Shown in pieces: positions 1 to 6,056 of a stretch of DNA of 9,223 bases. The stretch lies in NCBI GenBank assembly GCA_937950605.1, contig CALFDA010000034.1:1-9223 (forward strand). Reading direction: 5' to 3'. The stretch is from an uncultured PS1 clade bacterium. Lineage in GTDB: Bacteria > Pseudomonadota > Gammaproteobacteria > PS1 > Pseudothioglobaceae. Each line of letters opens with the position of its first letter. The stretch's first letter is position 1. A program made the translations under genes and the position numbers. The notes under the pieces were generated by a model, which saw only the letters and a program-made list of their open reading frames with translations, was not told the origin of the DNA and made no database searches.

Positions 1-2
1 GT

Positions 3-53
3 TATGCAGATTTAACAGCAGAACAAATTGCATGTTTTTACTCACTTAAATAG
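3..53 (+). CDS. 3' end of an unidentified gene, cut by the window edge
   Basis: A reading frame enters from the left edge and ends in TAG at 51-53, giving the last 16 residues YADLTAEQIACFYSLK. The tail has the flavour of DUF433 (VapB-like antitoxin) C-termini, which often end in a Tyr-x-Asp-Leu-Thr-x-Glu-x-Ile helix, but 16 residues cannot settle this. A stem-loop starts 15 bases after the stop, which supports a true gene end here. The gene could equally be a relic, since everything to its right is decayed. Confidence 0.3.
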   Translation, partial: YADLTAEQIACFYSLK

Positions 54-68
54 CAATACAATTAATAA

Positions 69-90
69 AATCCTAACTTTAGTTAGGATT
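69..90 (+). terminator. stem-loop, possible terminator
   Basis: A perfect 9-bp inverted repeat, AATCCTAAC / GTTAGGATT, encloses a TTTA loop just after the stop codon at 51-53. No clean T-run follows, so it is either a weak intrinsic terminator or an mRNA 3'-end stabiliser. The motif TAGGATT...TAGAATT recurs imperfectly just downstream (84-114). Confidence 0.4.
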
Positions 91-200
91 AGAATTCTTT
101 AGGATTTTAGAATTATCTAAGATTCAATATGACACACTAAAGACCCCCACATTAAACCCAAAAACCTAACAAAAAACCTACATTTAAAGCAGATATAGCA

Positions 201-240
201 CCATAGCAAATGATAATTTACCATAGCAAATGCTAATTTA
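201..240. repeat. 20-bp tandem repeat, two copies
   Basis: CCATAGCAAATGATAATTTA (201-220) is followed directly by the same 20 bases with one change (A to C at 233). A related stretch on the other strand, TAATTTGCCATA, lies beyond the transposase relic (complement of 799-810). These may therefore be remains of an element's ends. No function is visible. Confidence 0.6.
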
Positions 241-306
241 TGGTAAATATATTATTTATCAATACTTATATAAATATGCGCGTTTAAAACCACCCAAGAG
301 TAAACC

Positions 307-729
307 TTTGCTGATAGTTTTATCAATATCCCAAACTCACAACTAGACATTATTAACAAAATCATTGATAATTGCTCTGTAGTTACATTTAGAGCATAAT
401 TAAAGGTAGAACCAGCATTGATAGCGTTATCCACTCAGATGGGTGGCGTGGGTATAATGGACTTGTAGATTTTGCTTATAAGCAGCATTTTAGAGTTTGT
501 CATAGCAACAATGAATTTGCTCGAGGAAACTCTCATACTTAACGGCATAGAATCGTTTTGTGGTTATGTCAAAACAAGAGTTGGTAAAATTCAAAGAAAT
601 GAATAAAAACAACTTTGAATTACATCTTATAAGAGTGTGAATTTAGGTTTAATAATAAGAGATAAAAATCTCTATAATGTTTTGCCTGCAGAGTTAGAAA
701 AAGATTGTTTGGGTTGTTGTGAGCCTTGA
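307..729 (+). pseudogene. IS1595 (IS1016-like) transposase relic
   Basis: Joining frames gives the C-terminal part of an IS1595/IS1016-type DDE transposase. The segments are a weak IINKIIDNCSVVTFR, then IIKGRTSIDSVIHSDGWRG (396-452), YNGLVDFAYKQHF, HSNNEFARGNSHT, then NGIESFCGYVKTR, NNFELHL and DKNLYNVLPAELE, ending at TGA 727-729. The family hallmarks HSDGW, NEFARG and NGIESFWGY (here FCGY) are all recognisable. At least three frame changes (near 392, 540 and 580-630) and loss of the N-terminal third make it inactive. The family normally mobilises its own element. Here only a fossil remains, and no intact terminal inverted repeats could be assigned. Confidence 0.8.
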
Positions 730-755
730 TTTTTTTGCATTTTATTAAAAAAATC
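728..755 (+). terminator. A/T-rich inverted repeat after the transposase relic
   Basis: GATTTTTTT (728-736) and AAAAAAATC (747-755) form a perfect 9-bp inverted repeat overlapping the relic's stop codon. It may be the element's old terminator, but such AT-rich repeats also occur by chance in this composition. Confidence 0.25.
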
Positions 756-1249
756 AGTTCAATTTGAGTATATTTGTTAGAAATTTTAATATATTGATAT
801 GGCAAATTAAGCTAAACAGTCATTTGACTATGTGTTACAGTTAAATTTTAATGCATTATAAAAACCTATGGCTATCACATCTGATAATTTTTATTTATGC
901 AAAAAAAATCGTATTGGGACAATAATATAGTAAGGTTTTTACTGATCATTATTGATTAGAAATTATGAATATTACGATTTTCAAAAACGATTTTATAAAA
1001 ATTATTTAATCCCGTTCAACATTTATTTGCCTTGTTTGACGATGTTTATGTCTATTTTATTCAATGGCGAGGATAACGGTAGTTTTATTTGAGGAAGCAC
1101 ATAATAAATGATTGATAACAGCATGAGCAAAATAAAATTCACTCATCATACTTTAATGCTATGAATTTAGCATTAATAACTAAAATTCACACAGTTATTA
1201 AGGCTGGTCAGGTGTGTGATTCTAATATTGTTGCCAAAGCTATAAGCGC
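756..1249. other. gene-poor AT-rich spacer with decayed frames
   Basis: I see no intact gene, tRNA or rRNA here. Short open stretches without start signals occur, for example FALFDDVYVYFIQWRG at about 1026-1076 and MARITVVLFEEAHNK at about 1064-1108, plus a 12-residue frame from ATG 1109. They are in different frames and look like fragments of dead genes. A nested inverted repeat at 905-981 is listed separately. Confidence 0.5.
905..981. repeat. three-tier nested inverted repeat
   Basis: The outer arms are AAAATCGTA (905-913) and TACGATTTT (973-981). The middle arms are CAATAAT (920-926) and ATTATTG (948-954). The inner arms are AGTAA (929-933) and TTACT (939-943), around a 5-base loop. The arms are perfect and properly nested, though separated by asymmetric internal loops. 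A further ACGATTTTATAAAA copy follows at 987-1000. It could be a small non-autonomous element, a folded RNA, or chance in AT-rich DNA. Confidence 0.35.
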
Positions 1250-1501
1250 ATGGTTCGCGGTTATTCTTTAGACCCACATCCCCAGGCAAATTTTGCCAAA
1301 GAGCAGTTTGCTGTTGTGCGACTGCCACGTATCAAACGCGACCGCGTCCCAGCAAGTAGCGTTGAAGTGATGCAAGATTTAGCAAGCGCAATAAAACAGG
1401 CTAACCCTGATAAACAATTTTATGCCGCTAAAGTAACAGGTCCTGCACGCTCATCTGAAGGTACGATGTTGTATTATATCAATGAGATTATTGTTAAATA
1501 A
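1250..1501 (+). CDS. unrecognised 83-residue protein, possibly a C-terminal fragment
   Basis: I do not recognise this family. The frame runs from ATG 1250 to TAA 1499-1501. The product is soluble and basic with no signal peptide or membrane segment. It has a conserved-looking core: residues 18-36 (FAKEQFAVVRLPRIKRDRV), a predicted helix around 37-52, and the stretch FYAAKVTGPARSSEG at 57-71. The interval is visibly richer in G+C than its flanks and has codon-like third positions, which argues for real coding. The start is doubtful: no Shine-Dalgarno precedes 1250, and the frame is open upstream only to TAA 1223-1225. The intact gene may have begun further left and lost its 5' part to a frameshift. 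It may be a living small gene or the remnant of a larger one. Confidence 0.45.
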   Translation: MVRGYSLDPHPQANFAKEQFAVVRLPRIKRDRVPASSVEVMQDLASAIKQANPDKQFYAAKVTGPARSSEGTMLYYINEIIVK

Positions 1502-1578
1502 ACCCGCTCAATCTCCACATAAAATGATTCTTCAAACTATTCGCTAACTTTTAAAAAATTGATTGGATTAGCAATTAA

Positions 1579-1745
1579 GATGAATTTTTACCCGCTTCGC
1601 AATGGTTTATAAATGATGTAATATCCAACAAGGACATAATTTTATTAAATTCACTAAAAAAATAACTCAAGTTATCAAGCACTACAAATAGCATTTGAAT
1701 CAGGTATTATTAGCCGACGGAAAAATTGTATTTGAAAGGTTGTAT
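1579..1745 (+). pseudogene. possible decayed coding stretch upstream of asd
   Basis: Two abutting open stretches in different frames cover most of this spacer. One (1579-1662, 28 codons) reads DEFLPASQWFINDVISN and onwards. The other overlaps it in another frame (about 1628-1740), reads QGHNFIKFTKKITQVIKHYK, meets one TAG, then continues HLNQVLLADGKIVFERLYYE. The residues look protein-like, but there is no start signal and I recognise no family. It may be a fossil gene end, and the spacer should also carry the asd promoter. Confidence 0.25.
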
Positions 1746-1746
1746 T

Positions 1747-2769
1747 ATGAAAAAAAAGTTTGATATTTGTGTTGTAGGCGCAACTGGTGCGGTGGGTGAG
1801 GCGATTCTTTCTATTTTAGATGAGCGTAATTTTCCTATTGACAATTTATATCCTTTGGCTAGTGCTAATTCAGCAGGCAAAAAAGTATTATGTCAAGGCA
1901 AACAATGGGCAGTGCAGGATTTAGCAAAGTTTGATTTTTCTAAAGCACAAGTAGGTTTATTTTCAGCGGGTGGTAGTATCTCTGCAAAATATGCGCTGAT
2001 TGCCGCTGAAGCGGGTTGTGTGGTGATTGATAATACTGCACACTTTCGCCGTGATGTTGACATTCCATTGATAGTGCCAGAGGTAAATCCACATGCGATT
2101 GCAAAATACACACAGCGTAATATTATTGCTAACCCAAACTGTTCAACTATACAAATGTTGGTGGCACTTAAACCGATTTATGATGCAGTAGGCATTAATC
2201 GCATTAACGTGGCAACCTATCAGGCGGTATCAGGTTCTGGCAAAGAGGCAATCAACGAGCTGACTAGTCAAACAATGAATTTATTAAATGGCAGAGATAT
2301 TGATATTGAGGTTTATCCAAAACAAATAGCTTTTAATGTGATTCCACATATTGATGTTTTTCAAGATAATGGTTACACTAAAGAAGAGATGAAAATGGTG
2401 TGGGAAACGCAAAAGATTTTTGAAGATGAGGCGATTTTAGTGAATCCTAGTGCAGTTCGTGTACCAGTAATTTATGGGCATTCTGAGGCGATTAATGTTG
2501 AAACCAAAACCAAAATAACAGCCGTTGAAGCAACGCAATTATTAGCAAAAGCACCTGGAATTAAGGTGATAGATAAGCGTGAAGATGGTGGTTATGCAAC
2601 TCCATTTGTAGAAGCAACCAATCATGATGAAACATTTGTTAGTCGTATTCGTGAGGATATTTCTTGTGAAAAAGGACTTAATCTTTGGGTAGTTTCTGAC
2701 AATATTCGCAAAGGCGCAGCACTAAATACAATACAGATTGCTGAAATTTTAATTGAAAAATATTTGTAA
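1747..2769 (+). CDS. asd: aspartate-semialdehyde dehydrogenase
   Basis: Asd reduces L-aspartyl-4-phosphate to aspartate semialdehyde with NADPH. This is the branch-point step towards lysine/diaminopimelate, threonine and methionine, and the enzyme is cytosolic. The 340-residue product matches the usual length. The Rossmann loop GATGAVG is at 11-17, catalytic Cys132 lies in NPNCSTIQ, the dimerisation-domain motif QAVSGSGKEA follows at 159-168, and the substrate/catalytic His245 lies in YGHSEAINVET. The NPNCSTIQ form places it with the shorter Asd subfamily rather than the 367-residue E. coli type. I chose ATG 1747 because AAAGG at 1735-1739 sits 7 bases before it. An in-frame TTG at 1726 would add seven residues but has no ribosome site. 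The gene stands alone, with about 200 bp of relic-like DNA on each side and no leuB next to it. Confidence 0.96.
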   Translation: MKKKFDICVVGATGAVGEAILSILDERNFPIDNLYPLASANSAGKKVLCQGKQWAVQDLAKFDFSKAQVGLFSAGGSISAKYALIAAEAGCVVIDNTAHFRRDVDIPLIVPEVNPHAIAKYTQRNIIANPNCSTIQMLVALKPIYDAVGINRINVATYQAVSGSGKEAINELTSQTMNLLNGRDIDIEVYPKQIAFNVIPHIDVFQDNGYTKEEMKMVWETQKIFEDEAILVNPSAVRVPVIYGHSEAINVETKTKITAVEATQLLAKAPGIKVIDKREDGGYATPFVEATNHDETFVSRIREDISCEKGLNLWVVSDNIRKGAALNTIQIAEILIEKYL

Positions 2770-2781
2770 GAATTGACTATG

Positions 2782-2953
2782 TCGACAAAATTTTCATTAA
2801 AACCCTTGTTGCTATTTCATGGCAATATTGCATAAACAATTAACTTGCCTTTTGATTATGCCCATGAACACAGTTATTGGGTCTTATGGATTTTTTGCTT
2901 ATCCCTTGTTTTGTATTATTTGGGTAGTTGTTGCAATAAATAGCTATAAATAA
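2782..2953 (+). pseudogene. possible relic of a membrane-protein C-terminus
   Basis: Two frames of this asd-hisB spacer look coding-like. The frame from about 2779 reads MSTKFSLKPLLLFHGNIA, a TAA, then INLPFDYAHEHSYWVLWIFC followed by a hydrophobic stretch, ending in TAG at 2940-2942. The overlapping frame from ATG 2858 encodes 31 residues (MPMNTVIGSYGFFAYPLFC and onwards) to TAA 2951-2953. The 'hydrophilic loop, aromatic residues, single transmembrane helix, end' layout recalls CorA/ZntB-type metal transporters, whose last helix follows such a loop. This identification is weak. No start with a ribosome site is visible, so I treat it as a fossil. Confidence 0.25.
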
Positions 2954-2969
2954 AGCACTAATAAAAACA

Positions 2970-3551
2970 ATGATAAAAATTTCTAGAAAAACCAACGAAA
3001 CTGATATTAGTATTGAGTTAAATATGACTGGTTCGGGGAAAGCAGACATTGACACTGGTGTAGCGTTTTTGGACCATATGTTGGACCAAATTGCACGACA
3101 TGGATTAATGGATTTGACCATTAAATGCGATGGCGATACCTATATTGATGATCATCACAGCGTTGAGGATATTGGTATTACGCTAGGTCAGGCATTTGCA
3201 AAAGCACTAGCAAATAAGGCAGGACTTACACGTTATGGATACGCTTATGTGCCATTAGATGAAGCACTTTCGCGCGTGGTGCTAGATTTATCAGGGCGCC
3301 CTAGCTTAGAGTTGAATGTGAGTTTTACTCGCAGTATGATCGGCACTTTTGATGTGGATTTGATTGCCGAATTTTTTCAAGGTTTGGTAAATCATGCGCT
3401 AATCACCTTGCATATTGATAACTTACGCGGTGTCAATGCTCACCATCAAGCGGAAACCATCTTCAAGGCTTTCGGTAGAGCACTTAGAATGGCTACTACA
3501 CTTGATGAGCGTCAGGCAGGCGTTATTCCTTCTACTAAAGGTTTACTATAA
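2970..3551 (+). CDS. hisB: imidazoleglycerol-phosphate dehydratase
   Basis: HisB dehydrates imidazole-glycerol phosphate to imidazole-acetol phosphate in histidine synthesis, using two Mn ions per active site. The 193-residue length is that of the monofunctional enzyme, without the N-terminal phosphatase domain of E. coli HisB. Family signatures are present: FLDHMLDQIARHG at 33-45, metal-binding HHSVEDIG at 62-69, PLDEALSR at 95-102 and the second metal motif HHQAETIFKAFGRA at 158-171. The C-terminus, STKGLL, is typical. The internal repeat of two related halves, each with a His-His-x-x-x-Glu, is visible. ATG 2970 lacks a good Shine-Dalgarno, being preceded only by an A-rich stretch, but no better start exists. 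hisH follows with no gap, so the two are co-transcribed. Other his genes are absent from the window. Confidence 0.96.
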   Translation: MIKISRKTNETDISIELNMTGSGKADIDTGVAFLDHMLDQIARHGLMDLTIKCDGDTYIDDHHSVEDIGITLGQAFAKALANKAGLTRYGYAYVPLDEALSRVVLDLSGRPSLELNVSFTRSMIGTFDVDLIAEFFQGLVNHALITLHIDNLRGVNAHHQAETIFKAFGRALRMATTLDERQAGVIPSTKGLL

Positions 3552-4169
3552 GTGCAAAATATTGCAATTATTGATTATGGCATGGGCAATGTTCGTAGTG
3601 TGCAAAAAGCATTAGAGCATGTGGCACCGAATGATAATATATTTTTAACAGATGATGTAGCATTGATTAATGCTGCAGATCGTATTGTTTTTCCTGGTCA
3701 GGGCGCAATCGGTGCGTGTATGCAAAAATTAGAGAATCATCAACTTGTTGATGTTATCAAGCAAGCAACAAACGAAAAACCTTTTTTGGGTATTTGCTTA
3801 GGCTTACAACTGCTATTTGATTCTTCACAAGAAAATGGTGGCACGCAAGGATTATCTATTCTTGCAGGAGATGTTGTGCATTTTCCAAAAAGTAACTTAA
3901 AAATCCCGCATATGGGTTGGAACAAAGTTAAACAAACTCAGAATCACCCACTTTGGCATAATATTAAAAACAATGCACATTTTTATAGCGTACATAGTTA
4001 CTATGTTCGGCAAGTTGATTCGTCTGTGGTTGCTGGTATAAGTGATTATGGTGTCGAGTTTACTTGTGCGGTGGCTAAGAACTGTTTGTTTGCGGTGCAA
4101 TTTCATCCTGAAAAATCTCAACATGATGGGTTGCAACTACTAAAAAATTTTGTTAATTGGTCAATTTGA
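3552..4169 (+). CDS. hisH: imidazole glycerol phosphate synthase, glutamine amidotransferase subunit
   Basis: HisH hydrolyses glutamine and passes ammonia to HisF, which makes imidazole-glycerol phosphate and AICAR. It is the class I glutaminase half of the IGP synthase complex. The 205-residue protein starts with the family signature IAIIDYGMGN. The nucleophile is Cys82 in FLGICLGLQLLFD, and the triad is completed by His185 and Glu187 in QFHPEKS. The oxyanion/substrate loop PGQGA is at 49-53. The start is GTG 3552, immediately after the hisB stop. AAAGG at 3537-3541, inside hisB, lies 10 bases upstream. The first downstream ATG falls inside the signature and would destroy the fold. Immediate abutment suggests translational coupling with hisB. 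hisA and hisF, which often follow in gammaproteobacteria, are not next: the hisH stop TGA is followed by a new transcription unit. Confidence 0.96.
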   Translation: MQNIAIIDYGMGNVRSVQKALEHVAPNDNIFLTDDVALINAADRIVFPGQGAIGACMQKLENHQLVDVIKQATNEKPFLGICLGLQLLFDSSQENGGTQGLSILAGDVVHFPKSNLKIPHMGWNKVKQTQNHPLWHNIKNNAHFYSVHSYYVRQVDSSVVAGISDYGVEFTCAVAKNCLFAVQFHPEKSQHDGLQLLKNFVNWSI

Positions 4170-4250
4170 GATAATTTCTAACTTTCTTCTTGTATTTATT
4201 TTTGCCGCCATACAAAAATTTGTCGTAATTTCATTGTAAATAGATGATTG

Positions 4251-4256
4251 TATAAT
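4251..4256 (+). promoter_or_regulatory. consensus -10 box for the 172-residue gene
   Basis: TATAAT, a perfect sigma-70 -10 hexamer, lies 32 bases before ATG 4289. No strong -35 is present at 16-18 bp (TTTCAT at 4229-4234 is the best). If used, transcription would start near 4263. That excludes the in-frame TTG at 4256, which lies in the hexamer itself, as a start codon. Confidence 0.45.
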
Positions 4257-4288
4257 TGCAGATTTTAATAACTAACAACCAAGCAATA

Positions 4289-4807
4289 ATGAAAACCATT
4301 GAAATTAGTTTAGATGTATATAACAAATTATATGAGTTGGCAACAGGTTTTGATGACACGCCAAACTTAGTAATACAAAGGCTAATCAATCATTTTTACA
4401 ATTCTCAAAAAATACCATTAGATAATAAATTAAATAAAAACAAACATAGCATGGATTACACGAAATACAATTTTAACGGTCATTTTGGATTGCCAAAACG
4501 TCGACTAGTGCTTGAGGTAGTTAAACAGTTCGTTGCTGATAATGAGGGCATATCTTTTCAAGATTTAGAAGCCAAATTTCCAAAATCTTTACAAGACGGT
4601 CCTTATGGCGTATTTGATACGTTCGAGCAAGCCACTAAGACGAATGATCGAAAAAATAAGCGTTTTTATACCAACCCAGAACAACTCGTTCAATTATCAG
4701 ATGCTAGTATTGCGGTTTGTAATCAATGGCATATCTGGGATATGAAAGAATTTATTAAACAGGCTACGAAATTGGGTTATGTGATAGGAATCGATGACAA
4801 TTCATAA
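4289..4807 (+). CDS. hypothetical protein, SeqA-N/RHH-like N-terminus plus unrecognised C-terminal domain
   Basis: The 172-residue product has two parts. Residues 1-40 (MKTIEISLDVYNKLYELATG, then a second helix) resemble the N-terminal ribbon-helix-helix oligomerisation segment of SeqA, which begins MKTIEV: one short strand followed by two helices. Residues 41-60 form a polar Lys/Asn linker. Residues 61-166 form a compact domain with a possible winged-helix-like start (RRLVLEVVKQFV, then ISFQDLEAKFPKS), a charged turn (ATKTNDRKNKRFYT) and the motif VQLSDASIAVCNQWHIWDMK. Similar C-terminal regions occur in otherwise uncharacterised bacterial proteins and, from memory, in some restriction-associated ones. 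No SeqA hemimethyl-GATC-binding domain is visible. Start ATG 4289 follows from the -10 at 4251-4256. There is no clear ribosome site. The 3' end overlaps the convergent kinase-family gene by 44 bp. Function is unknown, and a DNA-linked role is an inference from the N-terminus alone. Confidence 0.75.
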   Translation: MKTIEISLDVYNKLYELATGFDDTPNLVIQRLINHFYNSQKIPLDNKLNKNKHSMDYTKYNFNGHFGLPKRRLVLEVVKQFVADNEGISFQDLEAKFPKSLQDGPYGVFDTFEQATKTNDRKNKRFYTNPEQLVQLSDASIAVCNQWHIWDMKEFIKQATKLGYVIGIDDNS

Positions 4808-5615
4808 CATTAGCATGATAACCACTACCAAAAATATTCAAGTGATTCAAATAATGATAGAGCATGTATAACGGTTTGCGCTTATCAAAATCGGCATCAA
4901 GCGGATAAACACTGTTGTAACTTTGATAAAACTCATTAGAAAATCCGCCAAACATAAATGTTAGAGCAAAATCCATTTCTCGATGCCCATAATAACTAGC
5001 ACTGTCAATAAAATAAGGGTGGTTTTTCCCACTTAAGACATTTCCTGACCATAAATCGCCATGTAATAATGCAGGCTTGATGTTGTTATCAAGTAAGTTA
5101 GGCAAAACGCTTTCTACCTCTAACAATTGTTGATATTCGTTGTTGTTGATAAGTTTGTTTTGTTTAGCTAATTCAATTTGATACAACAATCGGTATTGCC
5201 AATAAAATTCTATCCAGTTGCTAACATTTTGATTAACACCGTTAAGCTGAGGAATTTGACCAATTTTATTGTCAAACGCAAAACCAAAATATTTAGTGGT
5301 GTGTCGATGCAGTTGAGCAAGTTCGAGACCCATTTGTGTTTGTAATTTTGGGTTGTTGGCAACTTCTATCCATTCAAGAATTAGGCTGTGTTGGCAACTT
5401 CCTAATACTTTTGGCGTGTGAATAGTTTCCCCTAATATATTAAGTTCTATGCCCTCATTAATCAGTTGTTGATTGGCTTGCGTTTGCGTTTTGATAAAAA
5501 CTGTATCACCATTGTCTAAGACGACTTGATAAGCAGCAAACAAACCAGTGCCAACGGATTTTTTATGGCTTACCTCGCGCCCTAAGTGCTTCTTAATATA
5601 TGTCTCAACTAACAT
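4764..5615 (-). CDS. fructosamine kinase family protein
   Basis: This is a member of the fructosamine-3-kinase/YniA family (aminoglycoside-phosphotransferase fold). Characterised relatives phosphorylate ketosamines on glycated proteins or small molecules, promoting deglycation. In the 283 residues, the N-lobe lysine is in VFIKTQTQ (Lys42) and the helix glutamate in NEGIELN (Glu54). The catalytic loop LLHGDLWSGNVL is at 183-194 with Asp187 and Asn192. The metal-binding Asp204 lies in FIDSASYYGHREMDFAL, where the usual DPA is DSA. The C-lobe motifs FGGFSNEFY and LYHYLNHLNIFGSGY follow. All key residues are present, so it should be active. It is the last gene of the nth cluster: ATG 5615 lies 6 bp after the DUF1841 stop with no Shine-Dalgarno, which suggests coupled translation. 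Its 3' end overlaps the convergent gene. The physiological substrate is unknown. Confidence 0.92.
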   Translation of the reverse strand: MLVETYIKKHLGREVSHKKSVGTGLFAAYQVVLDNGDTVFIKTQTQANQQLINEGIELNILGETIHTPKVLGSCQHSLILEWIEVANNPKLQTQMGLELAQLHRHTTKYFGFAFDNKIGQIPQLNGVNQNVSNWIEFYWQYRLLYQIELAKQNKLINNNEYQQLLEVESVLPNLLDNNIKPALLHGDLWSGNVLSGKNHPYFIDSASYYGHREMDFALTFMFGGFSNEFYQSYNSVYPLDADFDKRKPLYMLYHYLNHLNIFGSGYHANVMNCHRFLSHNPIS

Positions 5616-5621
5616 GACTAT

Positions 5622-6041
5622 TTAATCAAATTGTGTTTGCAAGCAGCGAATATAAGCCTGATAATCCATCGGCATATTATTTTTTTGTGAAGAAAAAATC
5701 ATCTTAGCAATGCACTCCATCATTTTATGTTCTGCCTCGTGCGGGTTTTTAGTTGTATTGAGTATTTGCTGGTAATATTTTCGAATACCTATTGGTTGAT
5801 TAATCGACAATTGCTCTCTAAGCGATAAATGCAAATTGATGTGCAAAAAGGGGTTAACTTCGCCCTGTTCTGGAAAATAATCAGATTCCACATCGTTAAT
5901 CAGCTGTTGATATTCAGGGTGCATTTCAATCACCTGTGTTAGTTGATTTTCTAAAGGATCAAGTGCTTTTTTGTCTATGAATTTTTGCCAAGCATTGGCG
6001 AGGAATGTTCTTTGCGTGGCTCGATTTTGTGTATAAAACAC
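5622..6041 (-). CDS. DUF1841 family protein
   Basis: The 139-residue protein matches DUF1841, a family of uncharacterised proteins found mostly in beta- and gammaproteobacteria. Recognisable features are the opening MFYTQNRATQRTFLANAWQK, the stretch PLENQLTQVIEMHPEYQQL at about 29-47, the family block EVNPFLHINLHLSLREQL at 61-78, the Pro-Ile-Gly-Ile-Arg turn at 83-87 and the block HEAEHKMMECI at 100-110. His/Glu-rich positions in the last two blocks (HINLHL, EAEHKMME) could bind a metal, but this is a guess. There is no signal peptide or membrane segment. The start is GTG 6041 (complement), with a G-rich GGGCGGA element about 10 bases upstream. It lies 15 bp after the nth stop and 6 bp before the kinase-family gene, so it is the middle gene of a three-gene unit. 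The role is unknown. Confidence 0.92.
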   Translation of the reverse strand: MFYTQNRATQRTFLANAWQKFIDKKALDPLENQLTQVIEMHPEYQQLINDVESDYFPEQGEVNPFLHINLHLSLREQLSINQPIGIRKYYQQILNTTKNPHEAEHKMMECIAKMIFSSQKNNMPMDYQAYIRCLQTQFD

Positions 6042-6056
6042 TTAAAAATTTCCGCC

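Noticed and set aside
201..240. CRISPR array
   Set aside because: The two copies are directly adjacent with no spacers and there is no cas gene. No other regularly spaced repeats were seen.
1726..1746. TTG start adding seven residues to Asd
   Set aside because: ATG 1747 has AAAGG seven bases upstream and gives the normal N-terminus leading into the Rossmann motif. TTG 1726 has no ribosome site.
2840..3121. 93-codon minus-strand ORF overlapping hisB
   Set aside because: It is an antisense shadow of hisB and the relic spacer with no recognisable protein. hisB is certain on the other strand.
3415..4136. Other ORFs of 60-80 codons inside hisB and hisH
   Set aside because: They are out-of-frame or antisense shadows of well-identified genes.
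4256..4288. TTG start adding eleven residues to the 172-residue protein
   Set aside because: The TTG overlaps a perfect TATAAT -10 box, so it would lie upstream of the transcript. ATG 4289 gives the SeqA-like MKTIE start.
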